Part shown: positions 24,306-33,646 of the stretch, in pieces
Numbering within the stretch: position 1 is the stretch's first letter
Layout: the number at the start of each line of letters is the position of its first letter
NCBI GenBank assembly: GCA_030248135.1
Contig: JASANC010003824.1
Coordinates: 30,206 to 94,205 of the forward strand
Length of the DNA stretch: 64,000 nt
Direction of reading: 5' to 3'
Source of the DNA: Theristus sp. LFF4_11
Taxonomy: Eukaryota; Nematoda; Chromadorea; Monhysterida; Xyalidae
Position numbers and translations under genes: made by a program
The notes under the pieces: generated by a model
The model's database searches: none
Seen by the model: the letters and a program-made list of their open reading frames with translations, nothing else
What the model was told of the DNA's origin: nothing

Positions 24306-26753
24306 GCACGACACGGCACCAGTCGTTGTACCCGCGTCCGCGGGCGCCGCTGCCGATGATCAACTACTATTTGATATGGCTCGCCACCTGGGACATTCTC
24401 CTATTGACACCCGGCGCCTTCCTGCTCTACACAGTACCGACAATGTATTTCGGTCGATTGGACGCGTTCGCCGGCTACTACTCGTACGTGTTCCCGGTCG
24501 CCTACTACTTCTCGAACGTGACACTCGTCGCGTCTGTTTGGATCATCGTGGCGTTGTGCGTCGATCGCTATCTGGCGCTCTGCCATCCGCTGAAACACAA
24601 GCAGCTGACGCGCAAGCACGTCCGCCGGGCGCTGTCGACGCTCAGTGTGGCGCCGCTCGTGTTCGCGTTGCCGGAGCTGCTGACGCTGCACGTCGGTCGT
24701 TGCGATCAAATCGTGGAGACGACGACGACACCAAACGACTCGACGACCAGACGCACCACCAGACTGTACATTCAGCAGACTTCCTTCGCCGACAGTCAAC
24801 TGTACGCGTGGTATCGCATCGCCGGCGGCCTACTCGGCTACTCGCTAGCGCCGTTCCTGCTGCTGTTCGCATTAACGATTCGCATCAGCGTCGAGATGCG
24901 CCGTGCCGCTCGACGGCGCCACGCGATGACGATGACGGCGATGGTGTCGCTGTTGCCGCGGCCGAACAAGGGACTGGTGACGTCGCCAAAGTTGCGCGCG
25001 AACAGTTCGCAAACCGCCAGCGCCACGAACGGTCTCCTGGCGCCGACGTCGGCGTCGTCGTGCGCCGGGCGTGCGAGCAGCGCCGACGCCGGTCCGCAGC
25101 AGACGCCGGCGTCAATACTGTCGAAGTCGGAGACGGCTGCGCAGTCCGGCGACAACATGCTGCTCGGCGTGATCACAAAGTTCTTCGTCGGGCGACTGAT
25201 CTGCGCGTGTCTGGACATCGCGGAGCGCATCGATAGGACCACGTTCCGGCAGAGTCATTGGACGACGGTCGCGGTGGACGTCAGCAATTTGCTCGTCGTC
25301 GTCAACAGCTCGACGAACCTGCTGATCTACTGGTACTTCAGCTGGCGCTTTCGACGCACCGCGATGTATCTGCTGCGAAAGCTTCGCTGCCGCACGGCGC
25401 AGTCGGTCGACGAATTGCGCTCGTCGACGTTCCAGTTTGCGCAGGCGAGCGCACAGGCGCCGCCGACGACGCGACGTGCGCAACAACAACAGCAGCGGCG
25501 GAACAACGAATCGCAACGCCAATTGGACGATTCGGCGAAACTGATGGCGCGCGAGCCCGCTTCGCTCACTCGAGACACGACGCCAAAGAAGTCACTGACG
25601 CCGCGCGCCGCTCAGAATCGACGACAATTAAAGGATGCCGATGGGACGACGGACAGCGCGACGCGGCGTTTAATTCCAAAGTCGATCACCGTGTCCGATC
25701 ATGATCAACAGCGCGAGATTCTGGTGGTTGTCATGAATGGTGGACTGGAGAATCAGTGTTCTGCCGCTCTTATTGAAACGGATACAAATGGTGGTGATGT
25801 CGGTCACGACTGTAACTCGGTTTGAACCGTTTGAATGATTCTGTGAATTGTCCACTGTGTTCCAGGGTGGTGTTCTTGCTTTCTGTTGTGCTATATTGTG
25901 TTGTTAAGAATGAGATTGTGATTTTAATAGGATTTCTGATGGCTGTGCGAAGAATCAGACCATAAAACTTTGAAAGCTCTTGGATCAATTGGCAATAATA
26001 GTAACACTTCAACTGCACACGTGGCAGACTTCACAAACTATCACAAAAAAGCAATCATAAACTATTGTAAAATAGATGCGAACCAATGCGAACAAAAAAA
26101 CGTTATCGAAGAATCGCTGAGCGTCAGACACATGGGGCTATTTTGCCAGTCAGGTTAAATTGATATTTCAAATCAAGATGGGGTTCAATGATTGTAATAT
26201 TTCTCACTATCAAAGATCTGTAACATTTGGTAGAATCTTCTTTCTCAACCTTTCAGCCAAATGCTGGTGTATGGCAGGCGAATCTCATTGCACGAGATGG
26301 AGGAACGCATCAACGTACGAGTTTTAGGGGTTTAATTTTTAAAAGCAGGTTTTCAAAAGCAATTTACGCGAAACGCTCATTCTATGGGTCTCCGTATCGC
26401 GTACTATGTCATACAGTTTGATGCTATTGCTAAATATGATAACATGCCTTGACATTCAGGGTGTAGACGCAGCGATCTTGCGCGAAGTTTGCATGAAGCA
26501 TATTTACGATCGGGACCCTGTGGCAGCAGCTGTTGGTATGTGTTTTCAAAGATTTTTTTCCGAATATTACGAATTTTGAATTATTTCTGAAATTAATTTA
26601 GTCGTGCCGAATGGTAGCTTGTCCTGTTTACTCTGAATGAATATTTTGTGATTCACAAAACAAATTGAACAAAAACCACCCTCTACAGGTCAAACGGAAG
26701 CATGGGAGGATTATTACAACCTGCGTTCAAGAATGACCTGGTGGCGATTGTAA
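14203..26753 (+). CDS. PMPCB: Mitochondrial processing peptidase subunit beta
   Basis: This is the catalytic subunit of the matrix peptidase that removes presequences from imported proteins. Twelve exons fit in phase: 14203-14253, 14344-14478, 14621-14707, 14891-15020, 16312-16510, 16871-17066, 17367-17471, 18954-19153, 19460-19576, 26257-26314, 26460-26535 and 26689-26753 (TAA), giving 472 residues, the usual length. The N-terminus is an Arg-rich presequence ([17 protein letters not shown]). The inverted zinc motif HFFEH is in exon 3 and the downstream acidic ligand region (VILREMEE) is in exon 5, so an active enzyme is expected rather than an alpha subunit. The family hallmarks [18 protein letters not shown] and [17 protein letters not shown] are present. 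The close relative, complex III core 1, is less likely because the zinc site is intact. Intron 4 holds a mini-LTR element, intron 7 a mariner-like element, and intron 9 (6.7 kb) a complete GPCR gene. Confidence 0.95.
15161..16089 (+). mobile_element. Miniature LTR retroelement (TRIM-like)
   Basis: Two copies of a 141-bp repeat (15161-15301 and 15949-16089), identical as far as I can read them, flank 647 bases. GTAG lies on both outer sides (15157-15160 and 16090-16093) as a 4-bp target duplication. A primer-binding-site-like TGGTGAGCCCGCC follows the first repeat, and a purine tract (ATGGGGGAGAAG) precedes the second. The interior has overlapping open frames of 137-150 codons but nothing recognisable as gag or pol. 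The identical LTRs point to a recent insertion. It lies in intron 4 of the PMPCB gene, same strand. Confidence 0.85.
17502..18594. mobile_element. Mariner-like element, long terminal inverted repeats, copy 1
   Basis: It begins TA-CAGGGTGAACCAAAAAAAGG and ends with the complement (CCTTTTTTTGGTTCACCCTG-TA). The inverted repeats extend about 215 bases nearly perfectly, flanked by TA as for Tc1/mariner insertions. The core keeps a short frame starting [11 protein letters not shown] at 18054. This resembles the helix-turn-helix N-terminus (DUF4817-like) of arthropod and nematode mariner-type transposases. The catalytic domain is missing, so the element is non-autonomous. It lies in intron 7 of PMPCB. 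Confidence 0.8.
19577..24043. other. Left part of the 6.7-kb PMPCB intron, no confirmed gene
   Basis: The stretch contains a TACAGGGTG-like end at about 19955 without a visible partner, and a zone at 21790-22535 where all three forward frames stay open for 60-181 codons with hydrophobic content ([20 protein letters not shown]). I could not chain these into exons with a recognisable product. Either a decayed membrane-protein gene or chance is possible. The CCAATCAGC motif, frequent elsewhere, is absent here. Confidence 0.4.
24044..25825 (+). CDS. Rhodopsin-class GPCR, FMRFamide/neuropeptide-receptor-like
   Basis: This single exon gives 593 residues with no intron needed. The N-terminus has Asn-linked sequons (NGS, NWS). 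TM1 is [21 protein letters not shown]2 ends its conserved core in ATWD; TM3 ends in the DRY motif ([12 protein letters not shown]). TM5 is [19 protein letters not shown], and TM7 ([20 protein letters not shown]) has NSSTNLLIY in place of NPxxY, as in many FMRFamide-type receptors. Loops and tail are long and low-complexity: an Asn run from an AAC microsatellite in intracellular loop 1, a Ser/Ala-rich third loop, and a Gln-rich tail. It would sit in the plasma membrane and signal through G proteins. The gene lies entirely within intron 9 of PMPCB on the same strand. The subfamily is uncertain. Confidence 0.85.
24270..24305 (+). repeat. AAC trinucleotide microsatellite
   Basis: About a dozen AAC/ACA units within the GPCR coding sequence encode a run of asparagines in the first intracellular loop. 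Confidence 0.9.
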
Positions 26754-27161
26754 AATATGAACTGCATTTTGATTTTTTTAATTTCAACTACTCGGTGTTT
26801 ATACTGTTTAGGAACAGTTTCTCAAGTCAAGTGCGTTTGGATGATAAATTTGAAATTGTACCATAGTTTATTTGGTTATTCGGATTTTGTATTCTTCTAT
26901 GAAGTTGTCTGGTCCACAGTTATTGATTGACTGCTAATTATTTCGAGTGGTCAGTTCATCCAGTGATAGAATTCGGTGTAGTGATTTGTTGTTGTTCATT
27001 GAAAAAATAATAAAAGAACTCATTGGATGGAACATTCGTTCTTCTGTATCAGTGGACGTCCCGAAACGTCTAGGAATATTGTCAAACATGTATAAAACTT
27101 GTAGACGGGTGGTGAGATGGACTTTCTTCTCAGCTGCGATTGACGAATTTCTTTAGTGGCG
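26754..27161. other. Intergenic spacer between PMPCB and the first HMG gene
   Basis: This spacer is AT-rich with no exon-like frame. It must hold the PMPCB 3' UTR and the promoter or trans-splice site of the next gene. Confidence 0.5.
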
Positions 27162-29258
27162 ATGCTTGCCTTACGTCAGCTGTCGTCGTTGCTGCCACGC
27201 GCGCTGTGCGTGTCGTAAGTGGTCAAACTTGTCATTTTGCCAGACACTTGTCATGGATTCGTAGTCACGCATTGTGAACGAGAACGGGCAAATTTGAATC
27301 GAGTTTGGCTAATTTGTAGTCTCTTATAAGCAGGCTTCGGCTAGTTACGTCACTATCTGCAAATTGTTTCAAAACAAACTGGAATAATAAGCTGTCGAGA
27401 ATATTCTTTTCTTCACCCAGACAATCCAGCGTCGCCACATTTTCCACGCCAACACCGTCCGCTGCTGTTGCCGCTCCGAAACCACCGGCCTCTGCGTTCA
27501 TTTTGTTCGTCAAAGATCGATTCCAGCAACACCATCGCGATGGTGAACGCAGCAAGGAGACACTGAAACGTCTCGCCACTCTCTGGGCGGATCTGTCGGA
27601 GGCGGAGAAACAGGCTCGTGAACGTCTATTAAACCGCATTTTTGTGCCTTTTGCTTGATTCGTTGATGACTGACTGCTGTGATCTATGATTGATTGGTTT
27701 ACTATTCCAATTTTATTTCAAACTTGACGTGTCCAAAGACGGCAAAACACCGAACTCTAAATACCACTATCAAAATCAACACAGTTACTCACGCATGGCA
27801 CAGCGGTTGGTAGTTTGTAGTTAAAACTGTCAGTTCTGCATCGCAGTCTTGAAGAATTTTGTGTTCAGTGGTTGCATGATTTCTGGCATTCGTGTTCAAC
27901 GCTGATTGCTCGATGCGACAGAAAGCAGCACAGCGGCAAGCAACCAATCAGCTCGCTAGTGTCGGTTGAACAGCAGTAGTCGATCATCGGTTGCTCCCGT
28001 GTGTCCATTGCAGGATTACAAGAAGCGCAGTGAATATCGCATGTACGAGTACAAGCAGCAGCTGCAGCATCTGGGCGACGACGCCATCGATCTCTTGAAG
28101 GAGCAGCGCAAACAGGCGCGTCAGCAACGAGCCGTCAGTCGACACAGACGTTCGGATGCGGCCGTTCGTGCTTTGTGCTTGCTTGTTTTGTATTTGGGCC
28201 AAAAACTGCTTGGAATTGGGAGCTTTGGGGGTTTTGTTGTTGTTGCTTTGTTTATACATTCAGTGAGTGTCTTTTTGAGATCTCAATGGAATTCAAATAG
28301 CAACAGACCACAGTCTAACTCTATAACATATCCAACTAGCTGATTGGCTGGTGATCACGTGATGCATGCACTCTGTGCAAACCAAACTCCGCCTCCAAAA
28401 CAGTTCATGCACAGAATGCGTGCATCAACCAATCAGCTAGCTGGATATGTTATCGAGTTAGACTGTATGTTTATGCTGGAACTGCCAGCGTTAACTGCAG
28501 TGGTTTCGCGGAATGGAAGCGGCATGCTCTTTTTTACCCAGAGTTTGCTGCCGTTTTTCCGTTACTTCCCTGCATCCTACATTGCGCCTAGTGTTCCATT
28601 GCAGTTGCGTCGCGACCGCAGCCTTCCAGTTCGACGGGTGAAGCGTACGAACGCGTTCGATTGTTATCGGAGTGAACGAATGGCCGGCGGCGATGGGCGG
28701 ATGACGAAGGAGCAGCTCATTGCGATCAGTGCACAGTGGAAGACGCTGGCGGACGAGGAGAAAAAGGTGTACTTTATGTTGGGTGGCCGAAATGCTGGTT
28801 GTTTTTGCTGAGGGGATTAGTTGCATTTTGTGTTACGCGCTGTTGTTTTGGTTCGTACAATCTAACTCAATAACATATCCAACTAGCTGATTGGTTGGTG
28901 ATCGTGATGCATGCATTCTGTGCAAACCAAACTGGCGAACTCAGCAATTCATGCACAGAATGCATGCATCAACCAATCAGCTAGTTGGATATGTTATTGA
29001 GCTAGACTGTAAAATATTTTGGGTTCAATTTCTTGTCAGTGTCGTCACGTTCCCATCCATTTTTGTCAGGCATACGATGTCAAAGCGGATGCTGCCCATG
29101 CCAAGTATTGCCAAAGTCTCCGTGCTGCTTGGAACCAACTGGCAAATCGACCAGAGGGAAGCGAGGTGCTGCGCAAAGTGGATTGGTCTAAAATGGAAAT
29201 GAGCATCTTGAAAGAGGCGAATCTGAATTTCTCGCTGATTTGTCCCGATGAAAAGTGA
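27162..29258 (+). CDS. TFAM-like mitochondrial HMG-box protein
   Basis: TFAM-type proteins package mitochondrial DNA and activate its transcription using two HMG boxes. Exons are 27162-27214, 27421-27613, 28014-28133, 28605-28766 and 29070-29258 (TGA), giving 238 residues, close to the usual TFAM length. The N-terminus is a mitochondrial presequence (MLALRQLSSLLPRALCVS). Box 1 runs from PKPPASAFILFVKDRF through TLWADLSEAEKQ into DYKKRSEYRMYEYKQQ. Box 2 starts RTNAFDCYRSERM and continues AISAQWKTLADEEKK, AYDVKADAAHAKY. Intron 2 appears to use a GC donor (CAG|GCTCGT), because both flanking exons join only at that point. MITEs occupy introns 3 and 4. An AATAAA signal lies at about 29458. Confidence 0.82.
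28310..28466. mobile_element. Palindromic MITE, family 1 (ACATATCCAACTAGCTGATT subtype)
   Basis: ACATATCCAACTAGCTGATT at 28326 pairs with AATCAGCTAGCTGGATATGT ending at 28453. The core has TGCATGCACTCTGTGCA...TGCACAGAATGCGTGCA and CTCCGCCTCC. It lies in intron 3 of the TFAM-like gene. Confidence 0.85.
28858..29010. mobile_element. Palindromic MITE, family 1 (second copy in the same gene)
   Basis: The arms are TCTAACTCAATAACATATCC and GGATATGTTATTGAGCTAGA, with a core of TGCATGCATTCTGTGCA and its complement. It lies in intron 4 of the TFAM-like gene and closely resembles the copy at 28310-28466. Confidence 0.88.
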
Positions 29259-29725
29259 GGGGTTGTAAAAAACAGTTGATAAATCGAGTTTTATCCAATC
29301 GTTTTGTGAACAAAATGTTACATTTCACGTTACCTTCCAAAGTTGTCATTTTTTCCCTTTGGTGCTGCTATGTTGTCTCATTGACATTCAGTTTTTTTTT
29401 CTGTTTGTGTCGGTTTTACATTTCCTGTGAAAACCGGTGTTGTTAAATTTTTGATCTAAATAAACTTTGATTGGTTTGTTATTCTTTTTTTGTTTCGTAT
29501 TTGCTTTGTTACCATCTCATCAGTGCCTTGCAAAATGCGAAGGTTATCAATGAGTACTCCAAATTCACAAAAAGGTGGTCTCAAAATATGAAAATTTAGC
29601 AAAAGCAGCGCAAATGGCGTGCATCTCCAGATCAGCGGTGATGCTTCGCCGGGTTGGTTGACTTTTTGCTAACGGATTTTATTTCATTTTCAATAGCAAA
29701 AAAATTTCAGTCGAATCTTTTGCAG
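29259..29725. other. Spacer between the two tandem HMG genes
   Basis: The spacer is T-rich and contains the upstream gene's AATAAA-like signal at about 29458. It ends in TTTTGCAG directly before the next ATG, a plausible spliced-leader trans-splice acceptor or the end of a 5'-UTR intron. Confidence 0.45.
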
Positions 29726-30593
29726 ATGCTACCATTTACTGCAGTCCGCGGCGTTGTTACGTTTGCGACAACCAGCAAGACAAGTGAACTTCCAACCGAA
29801 ACGCCCGAATTTCCAGTGCCTTCTAACCCGATGGATGCTCGCTCAACGTCTCGCGATGCTTCGAAAAAATCGATGGCACCACCAAAACCAGTGAAAACCT
29901 TGAGACCAACGAACCGCCAATTAGCGCAATACCGCAAACAGTACCGCTTTCCTCCGTTGTCCACCGCGTTCACTGTTTTCGTCAAAACTGAACGAGCGAC
30001 ATCCGCAACTGCGGATGAATTGGCGCTTTCGGATTTTGGCACCATTTTTCGGAGTCTGTCGGAGGAGGAGAAACGGGTTCGTGGTTATTTTGGTGTAAGG
30101 TGGAATAATAATGAAAACTTGAATCATCTAATTTCACGTAAAAGTGACAATTCTGAATACCGAGTTTTGCAAATTGGAGTGAATATAAAACAGAAGCCCG
30201 ATGCAACTCTCCACCCAAAACACCGTCGCTTGGCCCAAATAATTTCTTTTGTGCACGTTGATTGGTCGTATGTTTGGCAAGCGACGACAAATCGATGTAT
30301 TGAATCTGAAGAAACGGACTGCCAGATGTACTTAATTTTGTGTTGTGGTGACTGAAACCATTGGAACGAAAACTTTTGGAATTACGTGAAAACAAGCGAA
30401 ATAATAAAAAACATTTCATTGCGAAATTTCTCTCCAGGCGTTCAAACTGAGCGCGCAGCAAATCAACCGAAGTCGCCTGACGGAATGGAAGGCTGAAATG
30501 TATGCCCGTGGGTGTTCGGAGATCGCTGATATTTTGCTCGAAAATCTGCCGCCACGACCGAAACGTTTGCCAGACAGAAGAAAAAGAAACTGA
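29726..30593 (+). CDS. Second, shorter TFAM-like HMG protein (tandem paralogue)
   Basis: Two exons, 29726-30076 and 30438-30593 (TGA), give 168 residues. The exon-intron boundary lies at the same place in the HMG box as intron 2 of the neighbour (SLSEEEKR| versus DLSEAEKQ|). Here the donor is GT (CGG|GTTCGT). Only one box is recognisable (PPLSTAFTVFVKTERAT, IFRSLSEEEKR, then AFKLSAQQINRSRLTEWKAE), preceded by a Thr/Pro-rich leader (MLPFTAVRGVVTFATTSKTS) that may target mitochondria. The tail is basic (LPPRPKRLPDRRKRN). It is most likely a diverged duplicate of the upstream gene that lost box 2. Confidence 0.68.
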
Positions 30594-30964
30594 TCATGAT
30601 CTGTGACAATTGTGAGATGTGCAATTTTGTGCGAGATAAAATAGAGATTTCATGAACTAGCTTTTTGGTTTGAATGGGTTGGTTACCCGTCGCGTAGTGA
30701 CGTATCGAATTTCGTTCCGCAGTTCGGTTCGACCCCTGGGTTTTTCCTTCATTCAAAAATTGTGTCCAACTGGCAATTACTGTGATTTGGTGGAAAATCA
30801 GTTTTTCTAATGCGAATTAGTTGTGCTCAACCAATAGGTGTGATCGGATTCAAGACAAAAAAAACTGAAGAGTTCCACTTTTACCGCACCTTCGTTTCAT
30901 TGTTCAGGCTGTGATTACAATAACAACAACAATAATTCCGGCGTGTGATCGAAACCAGAAAAAA

Positions 30965-33234
30965 ATGAACAAATTCACATTTCTTCTGAGCGTCGGTTGT
31001 GCGTTTTTGTGCCTTTCGATCGCCGCAGCGGAAGAGGCGGACAAGAAGAAAGTGACCCGATTGCAGATTGGCATCAAGAAACGAGTGGACGACTGTAAGA
31101 CGAAATCGAAGAAAGGCGATGTGCTGCACATGCACTACACGGTGGGCGGCGGTGTTGATTTTGAGTGATTGAGTATGTTGTTGATTTGAGTAGTTGAGTT
31201 TGTTGCTGATTTGAGCGATTGCTGAGTCTGTTATTGATTTGAGTGATTGTTGAAGTACAGAGTGGGCCAAAAAAAGGTTCCATTTTCAAACTGCTGTCAC
31301 TGGCTGGTATTTCAATATTATGAGCTGAAATTTTCAGCATTGATAAAACATGTGATGCCATTTTTCTGACAAAATTTTTATCTAGTTTGGTCAAGTAGAT
31401 TCAGTTTTACAGCACAATGTTTAAAAATTCCCAAATTTTCAAAAAAAAACGGATTTTTAACCAAGAATTTAACAGCTCATAGACATCCAAATCATCATCA
31501 AGGTTTGTCGTCCGGCAGCGGCTGGATGGAATTTTACGCGAAACTGGCGAGTCACTGCAGAAAAACTTTCAGATTGCTCCCACCAATCTCCCACCAACCC
31601 ACCAAGAGCACACCAGACCCGTTGTTCTGCTGTCCACTTAACCATGACGAAACTGCAGAAAACTGAAACTGAAACACTGTTTTTATTCAAACCGCAGAAA
31701 AACTTTTCAAAAGAAACAAATTAACAGACAGAGCAACACAGAAAACAAAAAATCAACTGAACAATTCTTTCTGTCGCAGTCGCATGGCTGCTGACTCGAG
31801 TCCGTTGTGAAACATCAGAATTTCGCTCGAGGTGCTCAAATGCAATTCAAGTGTGAGACCTTTCCACTCTGAGCGCATGATTTGAACTATCACGGGTATC
31901 TAAAAAGACCAATTTGTCACCTTCGCAACAGTTTCAAAATTGAATCACGCATCTTGATACTAATTTTATATTGCACTCATTTCAGTCAATTTGTTGATTT
32001 TTCGAGCTTTTTAGAAAATCTGCCACAGTGAGCGCTAGGAATTATATATCGAAAAAAAAAATTTGTCAGTAAAATGGCAACGCATGTTTTATCAGTGCTG
32101 AAAATTTCAGCTCATAATATTAAAATACCAGCCAGTGACAGCAGTTTGAAAATGGAACCTTTTTTTGGCCCACCCTGTATGTTGTTGATTTGAGTACTTC
32201 CGAGTCTGTTGTTGATTTGAGTGATTGGTGCGTTGTGTTGTGGTCGCGCAACGGGACCGCAAATGTAAAGGAGCGCTCCGTGGTACACCACACCATAGCA
32301 CAACTCGTGGTCGACCGTGCGGTGTACCGTGATTTGGCTGCCGTCATATAATGCACGACAGTGCACAGCAGTGGTACACACGGATCTTTTCTGTGTCTCC
32401 TTCTCACTGTTTTCTGCTGTTTGTTCATACTGTTTTATCGGGGTTTTCTCCAGCTTTCCCCAAAATAAAATGGTTGGATATATAAAACCGTGCAACAATC
32501 AACAGCCACAAATTCAGACCACCATTGAGCTTGCCAATACAGGGCACCTTGGACGATGGCACTGAGTTCGACAGCAGCGTCAAGCGTGACCAGGCGTTCG
32601 TGTTCACCCTGGGCACTGGTCACGTGATCAAGGGCTGGGATCAGGGACTGCTTAAGTGAGTGCATGGTTGAGACTTTTATCATCGATTTGCTGTTGACGC
32701 CGAACCCACAATTGTGTTCCGATTCGCAGAAAAAACTGTTTTTTTTGAAAAGGATGCACTGATCAGGCACAACGAAATTGATGCAGCGAATCATAGTGCC
32801 AAGCCAGTTTCAGATTTTTTTTGAATCCATGGTTTTGACAATTGCGCCAGTGGTGTGCAGTCGAATTTTCATTGGCAAACTTGCAGATGTAACTCACAAA
32901 TGCTCACCCAGTCTGTGATTAGCATACATGATCAGATTTCCGACTAAAATTCAGATTGCATAATTGGCTGGATTTTACAAACGTTGAGTTTTCAGCATGT
33001 GCGAAGGCGAAAAACGAAAACTGGTCATTCCACCGGATCTCGGCTACGGTGAATCAGGTGCACCACCGAAGATTCCAGGTTTGAAAACCGAAAAACAAGG
33101 TTTTGGGCTCTGGCAAAATTTTGCAAAAACATGTTGTTCATCTAAGGATTATGCGTTTTTTTTTTCTTGCAGGCAATTCTGTGCTGCATTTCGAAGTTGA
33201 ACTGATCAAAATCGAACGAAAATCTGAGTTATAA
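30965..33234 (+). CDS. ER-lumen FKBP peptidyl-prolyl isomerase (FKBP2/FKBP13 type)
   Basis: The enzyme catalyses cis-trans isomerisation of prolyl bonds in the secretory pathway. Exons are 30965-31141, 32543-32655, 32996-33078 and 33173-33234 (TAA), giving 144 residues with a perfect phase chain. A signal peptide ([20 protein letters not shown]) is followed by one complete FKBP domain: [35 protein letters not shown] and [20 protein letters not shown]. These retain the usual Tyr, Phe, Asp, Val-Ile, Trp and Tyr pocket residues. The C-terminus KSEL is an HDEL/KDEL-like retrieval signal, as expected for this subfamily. The 1.4-kb first intron carries a minisatellite interrupted by a mariner-like element. 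Confidence 0.93.
31150..31255 (+). repeat. Minisatellite GTTGTTGATTTGAGTGATTG, split by a transposon
   Basis: About four imperfect units of roughly 20-30 bases (gttgttgatttgagt-gattg-agt) lie left of the mariner-like element. Two more continue at 32181-32230 on its right, so the transposon inserted into the array. Confidence 0.7.
31256..32179 (-). mobile_element. Mariner-like element, long terminal inverted repeats, copy 2
   Basis: The ends are TA-CAGAGTGGGCCAAAAAAAGG and CCTTTTTTTGGCCCACCCTG-TA, with inverted repeats of about 130 bases or more. On the minus strand the interior encodes [16 protein letters not shown] followed by [10 protein letters not shown] (31690-31470). This is homologous to [11 protein letters not shown] of the 17.5-kb copy and resembles the DUF4817-type DNA-binding N-terminus of mariner transposases. 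The catalytic DDD/E part is absent. Confidence 0.8.
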
Positions 33235-33646
33235 TCAAAAAGCGACTTTAGGCGTTTCATGGTTTCCTTCCTCCCACACTTCACTTCTGTGTGATATTAT
33301 GCTGGCTGCTTGTTATTTTATTTTGTTGGCTTGTTTTTATTGTCGTTATTTATTGTTTTTTTATCGGTCAATTGTGTTTGCCGTTTTTATTTCTGAGTTT
33401 TTCCTGTGAGTGTTTTCTGATATTGTGAATTTTATTATCTGGGATAAAAGTTTTTTTTTGGGAAAATCGATCAGTGGTTTTGGTGGTTCATTGGTCTAAC
33501 AGTCCTGACCGCAAACGGGTTTACTTTTGAACATTATGTAAAAAGTTCGACCCATCATGTCACTCATGAATGTTCGATTCAATTTCAGCTATAAAGTCTG
33601 TATAAAACTACAAAACTTTGTCACAATTCTGTGAAATTCACAAATC
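33235..33646. other. Spacer between FKBP and VPS8 genes
   Basis: It begins with the FKBP 3' UTR. It is T-rich and shows no coding frame or repeat. Confidence 0.45.

Noticed and set aside
24376..25704. Additional long frames overlapping the GPCR on both strands
   Set aside because: They are shadows of a GC-rich coding sequence. Only the 24044 frame has seven membrane segments and DRY.
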